Origin: an uncultured Coriobacteriaceae bacterium
GTDB taxonomy: Bacteria; Actinomycetota; Coriobacteriia; Coriobacteriales; Coriobacteriaceae
Reading direction: 5' to 3'
Assembly (NCBI GenBank): GCA_944320725.1
Contig: CALUIM010000002.1
Location: 236,581-300,580, forward strand
DNA length: 64,000 nt
The position numbers and the translations under genes were made by a program. Position 1 is the first letter of the stretch; every line of letters begins with the position of its first letter. Under the pieces are notes generated by a model, which worked only from the letters and a program-made list of their open reading frames with translations, was not told the DNA's origin and ran no database searches. Of the stretch, positions 34,746-43,564 are shown in pieces.

Positions 34746-36824
34746 ATGTATACGAAGCGACGCGAGCATATCGAGCAGCCGGCGTGCACGGAACGCGCAG
34801 GTGCAAGCGCCCGCCGCCTGTGGTTTGGCAGCTATCCCGTGAGAGCGAACTTTATCTCGTGCGCGCTCGCCCTGCTGTGCACCTGCGCACTCTCCTGCGA
34901 TCCCACAAGCCCCAGCTACCATGCCATCAAGGCGATCGATCCTCATGCCACCGGCGCGCTCTACATGTGCTACGAGGTGCTGCTCTCGTTTCCCGGCAAC
35001 GAGCACGCGATCATGTTCTTGGCACTCGCCTGCATGCTGATTGTGCCCATTCGGTACGTATGCTTTGGACGACATGATCGCTTGCGAGCCTCCACGGTGT
35101 TTCCGGCGCTCGCGTTTGCGGCGTGCATGGTATTCGGCCGCAGCTACGATCTCACCGACAGCGCCGCGCTTGCCGTGGGCGGCATCAGCCGCATCATCAT
35201 GTCGCTCATTTCCGGTGCCGGCTTTGCGGTGCTCGCCTACGTGGGAATCTGCCTGCTCTTTGAGTTCTTCGATGGCGAGGTGCGCGGATGCACCGTCTTT
35301 TCGGAATCGCGATTTGGCCGAATCTGGGCTGCATGCCATGCGCTGCTCGACCGTCATCCCGTTATCGTGCCCTGCTGTGCGCTCTTGGTTGCTTGGGTGC
35401 CCACGTTCATTGCCAGCATGCCCGGGCTGTTCATGGGTGATACCGGCGGACAGATTCGGCAGTGGTTCAACCTGCCCAGCGGCACGAGCGACTACTTGTC
35501 GCTCATCGATCCTCAGGTATTGCTGAACGGGCATCATCCGGTGGCGCATACCGCACTGCTTGGATCGTGCGTGCAGCTCGGTATGGGGCTGTTTGGCAAC
35601 GAGAACGCGGGCGTGCTCATCTACACAACACTGCAATATGTGCTCACGGCGCTGGCGGTTGCCTATGCGTTGGCGGTGTTACGCAAGCTTGGCGTGGGAT
35701 TGCTCGCGCGAAGCATTGTGCTCGGGTTCTTCGTGGCTATGCCGCTCTTTTCGAACTACGCGGTACTCATCACGAAAGACGTGCTCTTTACCGATGCGTT
35801 TTTGCTGCTTGTTGTCCAGACTGCGATGTGTATGCGTGCGCGGTGCGGGCGGGGCGACTGGTTGTTGCTCGCCCTCGGTGCGATCGGATGCGCGTTTTTG
35901 CGGAACGGCGGCATCGTCTTCTCGGTTATCGCCTGTCTCGTTGTTGCCGCATGTCGGTGGCGCGGCGGTGGCACGCGGCGAAGCGGCGCGTTTGGAGCGC
36001 TTGCGGTCCTGGCGGCGGCCTGTGCGCTCTATGGCATGTTCTCGTATGTGGTGATGCCGGTGCTCAAGATCACGCCGGGTAGCCGGCGCGAGGTGCTCTC
36101 GATTCCCTTTCAGCAGACGGCGCGCTTTGTGGCGAAGCACGATAGCGCGCATGCCGGCATCCCGGGTGGAACAGACGACGGCTTGGTAAGCGATGAGGAG
36201 CGTGCGGCGATCGATGCGGCGCTGGACTACGAGACGCTTGCCAGCCGCTACAACCCCGATAAGTCCGATGCTGTGAAAAACGGCTTTAACGAAGACGCCA
36301 CGGCCGAAGATATGGCGGCATATGTCCGCGCATGGGCGGAGATGCTGCTCAAAGACCCGGGGTCGTATCTCTCGGCGTTCATCAACAACTACTACGGGTA
36401 CTTCTATCCCAGCGAGAAGAGCGTGTGGATATACGACACCGCGTCGAGCGTGGAAATGATGCACCGGGAGGAAAACACTCTTTACTTCGATTTCGAACCG
36501 GCGTCAGGCTCGTTGGTCGATGGGTGCAATGCTGCGGTCAACCTCTACCGTTGCGCGGTCCAGCGCATCCCGCTCGTCTCGCTTACCATGAACTCGGCGA
36601 GCTACGTCTGGCTGCTCGTGCTGCTGAGCGCCTATCTGGTGCGCCGTCGCCGCATGCAAGGGTTTTCCCTGCTGCTGCCGCTATGGGGCGTTGTCGCGGT
36701 GTGCTTGATCGGCCCCTGCAACGGGGCAACGTACATGCGCTACCTCTATCCCGTCATCGTGGCGTTGCCGTTTGCTATGGCGCTCGTGCTGCGGCCGGTG
36801 CCCGTGGGGGCAATACATCGGTAG
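34746..36824 (+). CDS. Large polytopic membrane protein (DUF6020-like)
   Basis: A 692-residue protein with about 12-14 hydrophobic segments, an extracytoplasmic loop with MGDTGGQIRQWFN near residue 238, and a large soluble part at about residues 450-590 (from SRREVLSIPFQQTARF). Acidic loop residues and the TM pattern recall GT-C-type glycosyltransferases, and the family resembles DUF6020 proteins, which have no defined role. ATG 34746 is supported by GGACGGA; an earlier start at 34686 would add 20 Arg-rich residues. Cell-surface glycan assembly is a guess. It is preceded by a ten-G homopolymer and followed by a strong hairpin. Confidence 0.75.
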   Translation: MYTKRREHIEQPACTERAGASARRLWFGSYPVRANFISCALALLCTCALSCDPTSPSYHAIKAIDPHATGALYMCYEVLLSFPGNEHAIMFLALACMLIVPIRYVCFGRHDRLRASTVFPALAFAACMVFGRSYDLTDSAALAVGGISRIIMSLISGAGFAVLAYVGICLLFEFFDGEVRGCTVFSESRFGRIWAACHALLDRHPVIVPCCALLVAWVPTFIASMPGLFMGDTGGQIRQWFNLPSGTSDYLSLIDPQVLLNGHHPVAHTALLGSCVQLGMGLFGNENAGVLIYTTLQYVLTALAVAYALAVLRKLGVGLLARSIVLGFFVAMPLFSNYAVLITKDVLFTDAFLLLVVQTAMCMRARCGRGDWLLLALGAIGCAFLRNGGIVFSVIACLVVAACRWRGGGTRRSGAFGALAVLAAACALYGMFSYVVMPVLKITPGSRREVLSIPFQQTARFVAKHDSAHAGIPGGTDDGLVSDEERAAIDAALDYETLASRYNPDKSDAVKNGFNEDATAEDMAAYVRAWAEMLLKDPGSYLSAFINNYYGYFYPSEKSVWIYDTASSVEMMHREENTLYFDFEPASGSLVDGCNAAVNLYRCAVQRIPLVSLTMNSASYVWLLVLLSAYLVRRRRMQGFSLLLPLWGVVAVCLIGPCNGATYMRYLYPVIVALPFAMALVLRPVPVGAIHR

Positions 36825-36865
36825 GTGCCCGTGCATGGCGGGCTAAGCACGCAGCGAGAACGCAG

Positions 36866-36901
36866 CGGCCCCGCGTCGCCTGCGGTGGCGGCGCGGGGCC
36901 G
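36866..36901. terminator. GC-rich hairpin between convergent genes
   Basis: CGGCCCCGCGTCGCC and GGCGGCGCGGGGCCG form a 15-bp near-perfect stem with a six-base loop. It lies between the convergent membrane-protein and trkA-like genes. No T run follows on either strand, so it may terminate weakly or bidirectionally. Confidence 0.55.
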
Positions 36902-36925
36902 TGGGCAATGCGTTGCGTTACGTTT

Positions 36926-37585
36926 CTACGAGAACAGCCTTCTGATCTCGTCGGTGCCGGCATCACTCGTGAAGATCACCGCTTCATCACCCGGCTGCAG
37001 CTTGGTTGCACCGTTGGGTACGGTGAGGTCGCCTTCGTGGTCGATGGCGACGACGATCGTCTGGGTGGGGAAGGGGATGTCCGAGAGCGCCATGCCCGCT
37101 ACGCGCGCGTGCGCGCCCACGGTTGCCTGTACGATGCGGTGCTCGTCACGGCCGAGCTTCATGAGCGTGTAGACATCGTGCACGTTGATGCCCTCGAGTA
37201 CGAAGCGACCGGTGATCTCGGCTTGGTTGACGCCCACGTCGACGCCGTTCGCCGGCGTGAACATCCAGGCGTTTGCGGGGTCGTTCACGCGGGCGACCAC
37301 GCGTGGCGCGGCGAACTCCATTTTCGCGAGCATCGAGATCACGAGGTTCGTCTCATCCTTGCCGGTCACGGCGGCGACGGCGTCGGCGATGCGAACGCCT
37401 GCGGTCTCGAGTGTTTGGGGGTCAGACCCATTGCCCTCGATCACGCGGGCGCGCGGGCAGGCATGCTGCAGCAGCGCAACGGCCTCGGGACGAGATTCGA
37501 TAACGGTGACGGATGCTCCATCCGCAACGAGCGTGGATGCGAGATGCGTGCCGGTCTTGCCGCCACCGACGATGATGATCTGCAT
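36926..37585 (-). CDS. TrkA/RCK-type potassium transport regulatory protein (second copy)
   Basis: A 219-residue cytosolic protein. Residues 1-130 form an RCK_N Rossmann domain with IIIVGGGKTG at the nucleotide site and an acidic VIESR strand end. Residues about 140-219 form an RCK_C domain. Such proteins bind NAD(H), ATP or cyclic di-AMP and gate Trk/Ktr potassium channels. The upstream gene, eight bases away, encodes a second RCK protein, the tandem ceoBC-like arrangement known from actinobacteria. No TrkH/KtrB channel gene is beside it; instead a P-type ATPase heads the operon. Confidence 0.88.
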   Translation of the reverse strand: MQIIIVGGGKTGTHLASTLVADGASVTVIESRPEAVALLQHACPRARVIEGNGSDPQTLETAGVRIADAVAAVTGKDETNLVISMLAKMEFAAPRVVARVNDPANAWMFTPANGVDVGVNQAEITGRFVLEGINVHDVYTLMKLGRDEHRIVQATVGAHARVAGMALSDIPFPTQTIVVAIDHEGDLTVPNGATKLQPGDEAVIFTSDAGTDEIRRLFS

Positions 37586-37593
37586 GGCTCCTC

Positions 37594-38247
37594 CTAATCA
37601 GCGATGCCGAGCATCTGCTTGAATTTCCTGCTTGCCGAGACCGCGACCGCGGCGTAGATGATGTCGCCGTTGGCGAGTATCGTGCCCTGGGTGGGGATGA
37701 AGGTCTCGTTGTCGCGCGACACGCTCACCACCTGCACCTCGCCGAGGGCCGTGAGCTCGCGAACCGTCGTTCCATCGAGGAGCGCCGGGACGTCGGCACG
37801 CACGATGCGCACGTCTCCCGAACCGACCTCGTACACATCGTCGAGATGCTGGTAGGTAAGCAGCTCGGCGGTACGGGCGATGCCCCAGGCGTTGGGCGAG
37901 ATGGTCTGGATGTTGAGGCGGCGGTACGTATCGGCCTTCGTGAGGTCGTGCAGGCGCGCGATGACGCGGGGCACGCGGAATGTCGAGCGCGCAACGTGCG
38001 CGACCACGATGTTGGCATCATCGGAGCGCATGCACGCAACCACGGCGTCCGTGCGCTCGATGCCGGCTTCCTCGAGCACGTGGCGATCGAACCCCACGCC
38101 GCGAATGCGGGTGCCCGGGAAGTTCTCGCCCAGATCGTCGAGGGCGCGCTGGTCTTGGTCGACAGCCGTCACATTGAACCCTTGCTTGGAGAGGCGCATG
38201 GCAAGGCCGGTGCCCAAAAAGCCAACGCCCACGATGATAACGTTCAT
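37594..38247 (-). CDS. TrkA/RCK-type potassium transport regulatory protein (first copy)
   Basis: A 217-residue RCK protein with IIVGVGFLGTGLA at the nucleotide-binding loop and TAVDQD after the second strand, followed by an RCK_C domain from about residue 135. It is only distantly similar to the protein encoded downstream, so the two probably form hetero-oligomers or serve different channels. It lies 21 bases downstream of the P-type ATPase gene and is thus part of the same operon. An RBS-like AAAGGA precedes ATG 38247. The effector nucleotide cannot be read from sequence. Confidence 0.88.
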   Translation of the reverse strand: MNVIIVGVGFLGTGLAMRLSKQGFNVTAVDQDQRALDDLGENFPGTRIRGVGFDRHVLEEAGIERTDAVVACMRSDDANIVVAHVARSTFRVPRVIARLHDLTKADTYRRLNIQTISPNAWGIARTAELLTYQHLDDVYEVGSGDVRIVRADVPALLDGTTVRELTALGEVQVVSVSRDNETFIPTQGTILANGDIIYAAVAVSASRKFKQMLGIAD

Positions 38248-38268
38248 GATTCCATCCTTTCGTATGGA

Positions 38269-41187
38269 TTAGCGCTCGGTCTGCACGCGCGCGGCATCCC
38301 GGCGGCGCAGCCACGCTTTGCGAAGCTCCTCGATGGCAACGACAATCGGCGGGATGCAGCAGAGGAAGAGGTAGTCCTGCACGCCGAGCGGGCCGGTGTG
38401 GAACACGCCCTGGAGCGGCGGGAACAGCGTGAGAAAGACGATGAGCGCGATCTCGAACACGATGCCTGCCACGATGCGGCGATTGGAGAAGAGGCCGATT
38501 TTGAAGACCGAGGTCTTCTCGGTGCGGCAGTTCATAACCTGGCCGATCTGCGCGAAGACGATGCCGGCGAGCGTCATGGTGGTTGCTTGGATGTAGACGG
38601 GGTCGGCATCGTTGCCCAGGCCGGCGAGCGGCGTTGCCGGCCAGCCGGCGAGCAGGTTCACCAGGAAGTAGCCGAGCATGGCGGCAACCGATCCCATGAG
38701 GCCGTACCACAGGAAGGCCTTGACCAGCACGCGGCGGTTGAGCAGCCGCTCATGAGGGTCGCGCGGCGGCTGGTCCATGATGGTCTCCTCGGGCGGCTCG
38801 GTGCCCAGGCCAAGGGCCGGCAGCATGTCGGTGCCCAGGTCGATCGTGAGGATCTGCATCGTGGTGAGCGGCAGCGGCACGGCGCCTCCGGAGAGCAGGT
38901 AGACGGCGTTGGGGACGGCCTCGGGCGCGTTGGAGTTCAAGATGTAGAGCAGGAACTTGCGGATGTTGCTGTAGACGGCGCGCCCTTCCTCGATGGCTGC
39001 CACGATGGAGGCGAAGTTGTCGTCCGTCAAGATCATGTCGGCCGCTTCCTTGGCCACATCGGTGCCCGTGACGCCCATGGCCACACCGATGTCGGCCTTC
39101 TTGAGCGCGGGCGCATCGTTCACGCCGTCGCCGGTTACAGCCACGATCTCGCCCATTTCCTGCAGGGCGGTGACCACGCGCAGTTTTTGCTCGGGCGCCA
39201 TGCGGGCGAAGACCACTTGGCCGGCGAGCTTTTCCTTGAGCTCTTCGTCGGACATCTGGGACAGCTCGAAACCCGAGATAACCGAGAGGTCGTCGCCCTC
39301 GACGATATGGAGGCGCCGGGCGATGCTCGCGGCCGTGAGGCCGTAGTCGCCGGTGATCATGACGATGCGGATGCCGGCGCGGCGGCACTCGGCCACTGCG
39401 GCGGCGACCTCGGGACGCGGCGGGTCCATCATGACCTCGAGACCCACGAGCACGAGATGCTGCTCGATGGCATCGGGCGTGTAGTCGCTGAGGGCGGCGG
39501 GGATGCCCGGGCAGGCGTTCGGGCCGTCGAGCGGACGGTAGGCCACGGCGAGCACGCGCAGGCCATCGGCGGCGTAGGCGTCGTTGGCGGCGGTGATCTG
39601 CGCGCGCAGCTCATCGGTAAGCGGAACGACCGCGCCATTCAGGCGGATGGAGTCGGAGAGGCGTACGACCTCGTTGGGCGCGCCCTTGACGAACGCGATG
39701 CGCCGCGCGCCATCGAGCGGATGCTCGAGCGCATGCACGGTGGTCATGCGCTTGCGGCGGCTCTCGAAGGGCAGCTCCTTCACGCGGGGCATGCGCTGCT
39801 CGAGCTCGCCCTCATCGATGCCGCCTTTCTGGGCGGAGACGATGAGGCATGCCTCGGTGGGGTCGCCGTACACCTCGTAGCGCTTGCCTTCCTCGGTCGG
39901 CGCGGCGAGGCGCGCGTTGCCGCAGAGCATGCCGCCTTCGAGCAGCAGTTCCAGATCGGCGTCGTCGACCGCCCGCCAGCTGCGGCCCTCGGCCGTGATG
40001 GCGCCTTCCGGGGCATAGCCAACGCCTTCGACCTCGTATTCGCGCGATGCGGTCCAGAGGTGCTTCACGGTCATCTCGTTTTGCGTGAGCGTGCCGGTCT
40101 TATCGGTGCAGATGACGCTCGTCGATCCCAGCGCCTCGACCGAATCGAGTTTCTTCACGAGCGCGTTGCGCCGGCTCATGCGCTGCACGGCCATGGCGAG
40201 CGAAAGCGTGACCGTGGGCAGGAGACCCTCCGGGATGAACGCCACCACCATACCGAGCGCGAAGATGAACGACGCAGCAAACGGCTCGTGCACCACGAAC
40301 ATGCTGAGCAAGAAGAAGATGATGCCCATGCACATGGCGAAGATCGTCACCTGCTTGGTGAGGCGGTTGAGCTCGCGGGTGAGTGGGCTCTCAGCGGCCT
40401 GCATGTTCTGCGTGAGGCGTGCGATCTTGCCGAATTCGGTTGCCATGCCGATGCGGAACACCACGGCGCGGCCGTTGCCCTCCGAGACGCTCGTGCCGGC
40501 GAAGACGAGGTTGGGAACCTCGGCGGCAGAGAGCCCGTCTTCGAGCACGGCGTCGGCGGTCTTGCGCGACGGCGTCGACTCGCCGTTGAGCGTCGATTGG
40601 TTAACCTGCAGGTCTGCGCTCATGATTACGCGGGCGTCGGCGGAAATCTTGTCGCCTTCAGCAAGCAGCATGACGTCGCCGGGAACAAGGTCCTCGGCCA
40701 GGATCTTTTGCTGCTCGCCCCCGCGGATCACCGTGGCATAGGCGGGAAGCATCTTCTTGAGCGCCTCCGTTGCCTGGCTGGCGCGATGCTCCTGCCAGAA
40801 GCTGAATACGCCGTTGATAACGTTGACGAGCCATACCGCCACGCCGAGTTCGGGCATGCCCGCCACGAAGGCGATGGTGCCCGCAACCCAGAGCAGGATG
40901 GCCATGAGGTGCGTGAAGTTCGAGAGGAACGCGATGATAGGCGAGCGCTTCTTCTCGTTCTCGATGAGGTTCTTGCCGTAGCGCTCTTGGCGTCTCTGCA
41001 CGTCATCGGGTGCGATGCCGCCCTGGCTGGAAGCAAGTCCCTGCAGCACCTGGTCGATCGATTGTCTTCTGATTGCATCAAGCGGGTCGGCGTTATCGCC
41101 GGTTGCTACCCGCGCGTCCGAGCCATCATGCAGCTCGGTGGGCGTTGGCGCCGATTGTCTCGGCACCGCGCCGGTGCGGCTTTCCAT
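38269..41187 (-). CDS. P-type cation ATPase, P2 class with Na,K-ATPase-like transport residues
   Basis: A 972-residue P2-type ATPase: cation-ATPase N-terminal domain, actuator motif LNGEST near residue 200, M4 motif IPEGLLPTVT near 319, phosphorylation motif CTDKTGTLT near 361, hinge TGDGVNDAP near 683 and M6 motif IDLGTD near 782. It would usually be annotated as a calcium ATPase. However, PEGLLPTVT and IDLGTDMLPAL match the Na,K/H,K-ATPase (P2C) pattern rather than the SERCA pattern (PEGLPAVIT, NLVTDGLPA). It heads an operon with two potassium-sensing RCK proteins, which supports sodium or potassium transport. GGGGGAGG precedes the ATG, and the leader carries an attenuator-like hairpin. Confidence 0.9.
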   Translation of the reverse strand: MESRTGAVPRQSAPTPTELHDGSDARVATGDNADPLDAIRRQSIDQVLQGLASSQGGIAPDDVQRRQERYGKNLIENEKKRSPIIAFLSNFTHLMAILLWVAGTIAFVAGMPELGVAVWLVNVINGVFSFWQEHRASQATEALKKMLPAYATVIRGGEQQKILAEDLVPGDVMLLAEGDKISADARVIMSADLQVNQSTLNGESTPSRKTADAVLEDGLSAAEVPNLVFAGTSVSEGNGRAVVFRIGMATEFGKIARLTQNMQAAESPLTRELNRLTKQVTIFAMCMGIIFFLLSMFVVHEPFAASFIFALGMVVAFIPEGLLPTVTLSLAMAVQRMSRRNALVKKLDSVEALGSTSVICTDKTGTLTQNEMTVKHLWTASREYEVEGVGYAPEGAITAEGRSWRAVDDADLELLLEGGMLCGNARLAAPTEEGKRYEVYGDPTEACLIVSAQKGGIDEGELEQRMPRVKELPFESRRKRMTTVHALEHPLDGARRIAFVKGAPNEVVRLSDSIRLNGAVVPLTDELRAQITAANDAYAADGLRVLAVAYRPLDGPNACPGIPAALSDYTPDAIEQHLVLVGLEVMMDPPRPEVAAAVAECRRAGIRIVMITGDYGLTAASIARRLHIVEGDDLSVISGFELSQMSDEELKEKLAGQVVFARMAPEQKLRVVTALQEMGEIVAVTGDGVNDAPALKKADIGVAMGVTGTDVAKEAADMILTDDNFASIVAAIEEGRAVYSNIRKFLLYILNSNAPEAVPNAVYLLSGGAVPLPLTTMQILTIDLGTDMLPALGLGTEPPEETIMDQPPRDPHERLLNRRVLVKAFLWYGLMGSVAAMLGYFLVNLLAGWPATPLAGLGNDADPVYIQATTMTLAGIVFAQIGQVMNCRTEKTSVFKIGLFSNRRIVAGIVFEIALIVFLTLFPPLQGVFHTGPLGVQDYLFLCCIPPIVVAIEELRKAWLRRRDAARVQTER

Positions 41188-41229
41188 GAAAACCTCCCCC
41201 TAGCCGGTGGGCACAGCTCCCACCGATCC

Positions 41230-41280
41230 AAAGAAAAAGAAAACACGGCCGCGGAGGGGTGTCCGGATCACGACCCCGTG
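41230..41280 (-). promoter_or_regulatory. Terminator-like hairpin in the leader of the P-type ATPase gene
   Basis: On the minus strand CACGG...CCGTG encloses an inner GGGGT/ACCCC stem and is followed by TTTTCTTTTTCTTT, an intrinsic-terminator layout, 43 bases before the ATPase start codon. No minus-strand gene lies upstream (yebC is on the other strand), so it probably works as an attenuator. The remaining 41281-41558 holds the ATPase leader and the yebC promoter region; I recognise no known riboswitch there. Confidence 0.5.
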
Positions 41281-41558
41281 GTTGCCGAGGAATCATACTC
41301 CCGTCTTACGGCGCATACAAGAGATTTTTACCAAGATTATTGCCTGTTTACTGGGCGGTTTGTTATCCGGAGGTATTTATATTAGTGTGCCTTGCACGCC
41401 GGTTTTCCGCTTGGGGCGGCTGCGCGTGCGCATTGCATGACAAGCGCTAAGGGGGCTTTATCGCCGCCGATAATCGGTATATCATGGTTAGCCGTATGTT
41501 TCTATGTGCCGAATCTGCCGCGCGCGATTCGGTTGGCGTGATATAGAAGGAGTCTCGC

Positions 41559-42365
41559 ATGTCCGGACACTCAAAATGGGCAACCACCAAGCACCGCAAG
41601 GGCGCGCAGGACGCTAAGCGCTCCGCGCTCTTCTCCAAGCTCTCCCGCAACATCACCGTTGCGGCGCGTCTGGGCAACGACCCCAATCCCGACAACAACG
41701 CGTCGCTTGCTGCCGCGGTTGCCAAGGCCAAGGCGCAGTCCATGCCCAAGGACAAGATCAAGAGCGCAATCGACAAGGCCTTTGGCGCCGGCGCCGATGC
41801 CGCTGTGTACGAGAACATCGCCTACGAGGGCTATGGCCCCGCGGGTGTGGCGGTCTACGTTGAGTGCCTGACCGATAACCGCAACCGCACCGCCGCCGAC
41901 GTGCGCTCCGCGTTCTCCCACTCGGGCGGCAGCCTGGGCACCACCGGCTCGGTGGCGTTCCAGTTCGAGCGCAAGGGCCAGATCGTGGTGGCGAAGGAGA
42001 TCGTCGACCCCAACGACAAGAAAGAGAACATGATGGCCAACGGCGCCGCGGGCGACGAGGACGAGTTCATGATGGCCGTCGCCGAGGCCGGCGGCGAGGA
42101 TTACGAGGATGCGGGCGACGAGTGGATCGTGTGGACCGCCCCCGGTGACCTCATGGCCGTCTCCAAGGGTATCGAGGAGCAGGGTGTCGAGGTTAAGGGT
42201 TCCGAGCTCACCATGGTTCCCACCACGCCTACGGCCGTCTCTGCCGCCGATGCCAAGAAGGTTCAGCGCCTGGTTGACCGTCTCGAGGAGCTCGACGACG
42301 TTCAGGATGTGTATCACACCATGGATATGACCGACGAGATCGTGGCGGCGCTCGAGGAGGAGTAG
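41559..42365 (+). CDS. yebC: YebC/TACO1-family protein
   Basis: A 268-residue three-domain protein beginning with the invariant MSGHSKWATTKHRKGAQDAKR and carrying YEGYGPAGVAVYVE near residue 88. YebC proteins were long listed as transcriptional regulators; recent work shows many act in translation and relieve ribosome stalling at proline stretches. Length is slightly above the usual 240-250 because of an acidic insert near residues 155-190. AGAAGGAG precedes the ATG. It is often linked to ruvC in other bacteria, but not here. Confidence 0.95.
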   Translation: MSGHSKWATTKHRKGAQDAKRSALFSKLSRNITVAARLGNDPNPDNNASLAAAVAKAKAQSMPKDKIKSAIDKAFGAGADAAVYENIAYEGYGPAGVAVYVECLTDNRNRTAADVRSAFSHSGGSLGTTGSVAFQFERKGQIVVAKEIVDPNDKKENMMANGAAGDEDEFMMAVAEAGGEDYEDAGDEWIVWTAPGDLMAVSKGIEEQGVEVKGSELTMVPTTPTAVSAADAKKVQRLVDRLEELDDVQDVYHTMDMTDEIVAALEEE

Positions 42366-42495
42366 CTCCCGCGCGTCAACATATGACGATGTGTTTAAGC
42401 CGGGCCGTGTGGCATGTTGCCGCGGGCCCGGCTTGCGTATAATTTTGCCGATACCATCTGGTGCCCGAGGGCACGGGGAACACGAGGGGGATCGC

Positions 42496-43068
42496 GTGCG
42501 CGTTCTCGGAAAGATTGGAGCTTTGCTCTACTTGGTGGCAGCGGTCGCGGTGAGCGGTGTCGCTCTTGGCTTGGGTATCGCGCCTGTCATGGGGGCGGTT
42601 GCCGAGCCGTTTACCAAGCGTCTCGAGCTCATGCTCGAGCTTATGCCGGCGCGCATCGCGCTTGCCGTATGCGCAGCAATCCTGTTGCTCGGCGTGCTGA
42701 TCACCGTGATCAGAACCTTCGTGACGCGTCGCCCGCCCGATGCCGTGCATCCCGAGGGGGACCCCGATATCCAGGTGACGTGCGCGGCGCTTACCTCGAT
42801 TGCCCGCGCCGCGGCCGAGGCCGAGGGTGTCATGGTGGAGTCGGTGAAAGCGCGCGTGATGGGTAAGGATCGCTCGCAGATTCGCTTTACCATCGAGGCG
42901 ATTGCGTTTACCGATAGCGATTTCAAGCGTTACGCTGCTTATATCCAGGAACGCGTGCAGGCGGCGTGTGAGCGCATGCTTGGCGCTACAGGTGTTACCG
43001 TGAGTGTTCGGTTCCTTCCCAGCAAAACGACGGTTGTGACCAAGGAGGTCTCTCGTGAACGAGCATAA
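42496..43068 (+). CDS. amaP: AmaP-like alkaline shock membrane anchor protein
   Basis: A 190-residue protein with two membrane helices near residues 8-30 and 52-75, and a soluble C-terminal domain with the Asp23-like pattern (IQVTCAALTSIARAAAEA...). AmaP anchors Asp23 to the membrane in staphylococci. It is followed by a DUF2273 gene overlapping by 14 bases and then by an Asp23 gene, the standard cell-envelope stress cluster. The start is GTG 42496 with GAGGGGGA upstream. It is the first gene of that operon, 130 bases after yebC. Confidence 0.82.
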   Translation: MRVLGKIGALLYLVAAVAVSGVALGLGIAPVMGAVAEPFTKRLELMLELMPARIALAVCAAILLLGVLITVIRTFVTRRPPDAVHPEGDPDIQVTCAALTSIARAAAEAEGVMVESVKARVMGKDRSQIRFTIEAIAFTDSDFKRYAAYIQERVQAACERMLGATGVTVSVRFLPSKTTVVTKEVSRERA

Positions 43069-43501
43069 CGACCAGACGGGCTACAAGGGCGTTCGTGCGC
43101 CGAAGCCGTCGATCGAGCAGGTTCCCGCAGATGTCGAGTCCGATGCCTCGGCCGAGGAGCCCCGTGGTTTTCGCGCACGGTTCACGTCGGCGTGGAAGGG
43201 AGCGGAGCATGCGGCAAAGCATGCGGCGCAGGAGGCATCGACGTCTGAAGACCTTCAAAACGCCGTCGGGTTCATCAAGGGCCTGGGTGCAGCTGCATGG
43301 AAATATGCCGTCGGTCACCCGTTTACGGTGTCGTACGGCTTCATTGGACTGGTGCTCGCCGTGCTCATCTTGACGTTGGGCTTGTGGGACACGATTGTGA
43401 TCGCGGTGTTCGTCATGGTTGGTGCCATGATTGGGCAGATTCGCGATGGGGATAATGGAATCGTCAACTTCTTCAGAAGGTTGTTCGCGGGGAGGCGCTA
43501 G
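43055..43501 (+). CDS. DUF2273-family small membrane protein
   Basis: A 148-residue protein. The N-terminal 85 residues are polar and Ala/Glu-rich. The C-terminal part holds two hydrophobic helices (about 95-112 and 116-130) ending in RDGDNGIVNFFRRLF, matching DUF2273 proteins, which are normally about 60-80 residues; here a long N-terminal extension is added. The start is GTG 43055 with AAGGAGG upstream, overlapping the amaP-like gene by 14 bases. Position between amaP and asp23 indicates a structural role in the membrane-bound Asp23 complex; its exact role is unknown. Confidence 0.78.
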   Translation: MNEHNDQTGYKGVRAPKPSIEQVPADVESDASAEEPRGFRARFTSAWKGAEHAAKHAAQEASTSEDLQNAVGFIKGLGAAAWKYAVGHPFTVSYGFIGLVLAVLILTLGLWDTIVIAVFVMVGAMIGQIRDGDNGIVNFFRRLFAGRR

Positions 43502-43564
43502 CCGTCGCCTGCGGGACGTGTATAGAGAGAGGGCCATCCGCCCGCCGATGCGAGAGGACCACAG

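Noticed and set aside
33351..35636. A 761-codon minus-strand open frame over the NFU, lgt and membrane-protein genes
   Set aside because: It spans several strongly supported plus-strand genes and shows only shadow-type composition.
37846..41385. An 1179-codon open frame on the plus strand across the P-type ATPase and trkA genes
   Set aside because: It is an antisense shadow: its composition is dominated by Arg, His, Ala, Glu and Asp with no known motif, and it runs opposite to three well-supported genes.
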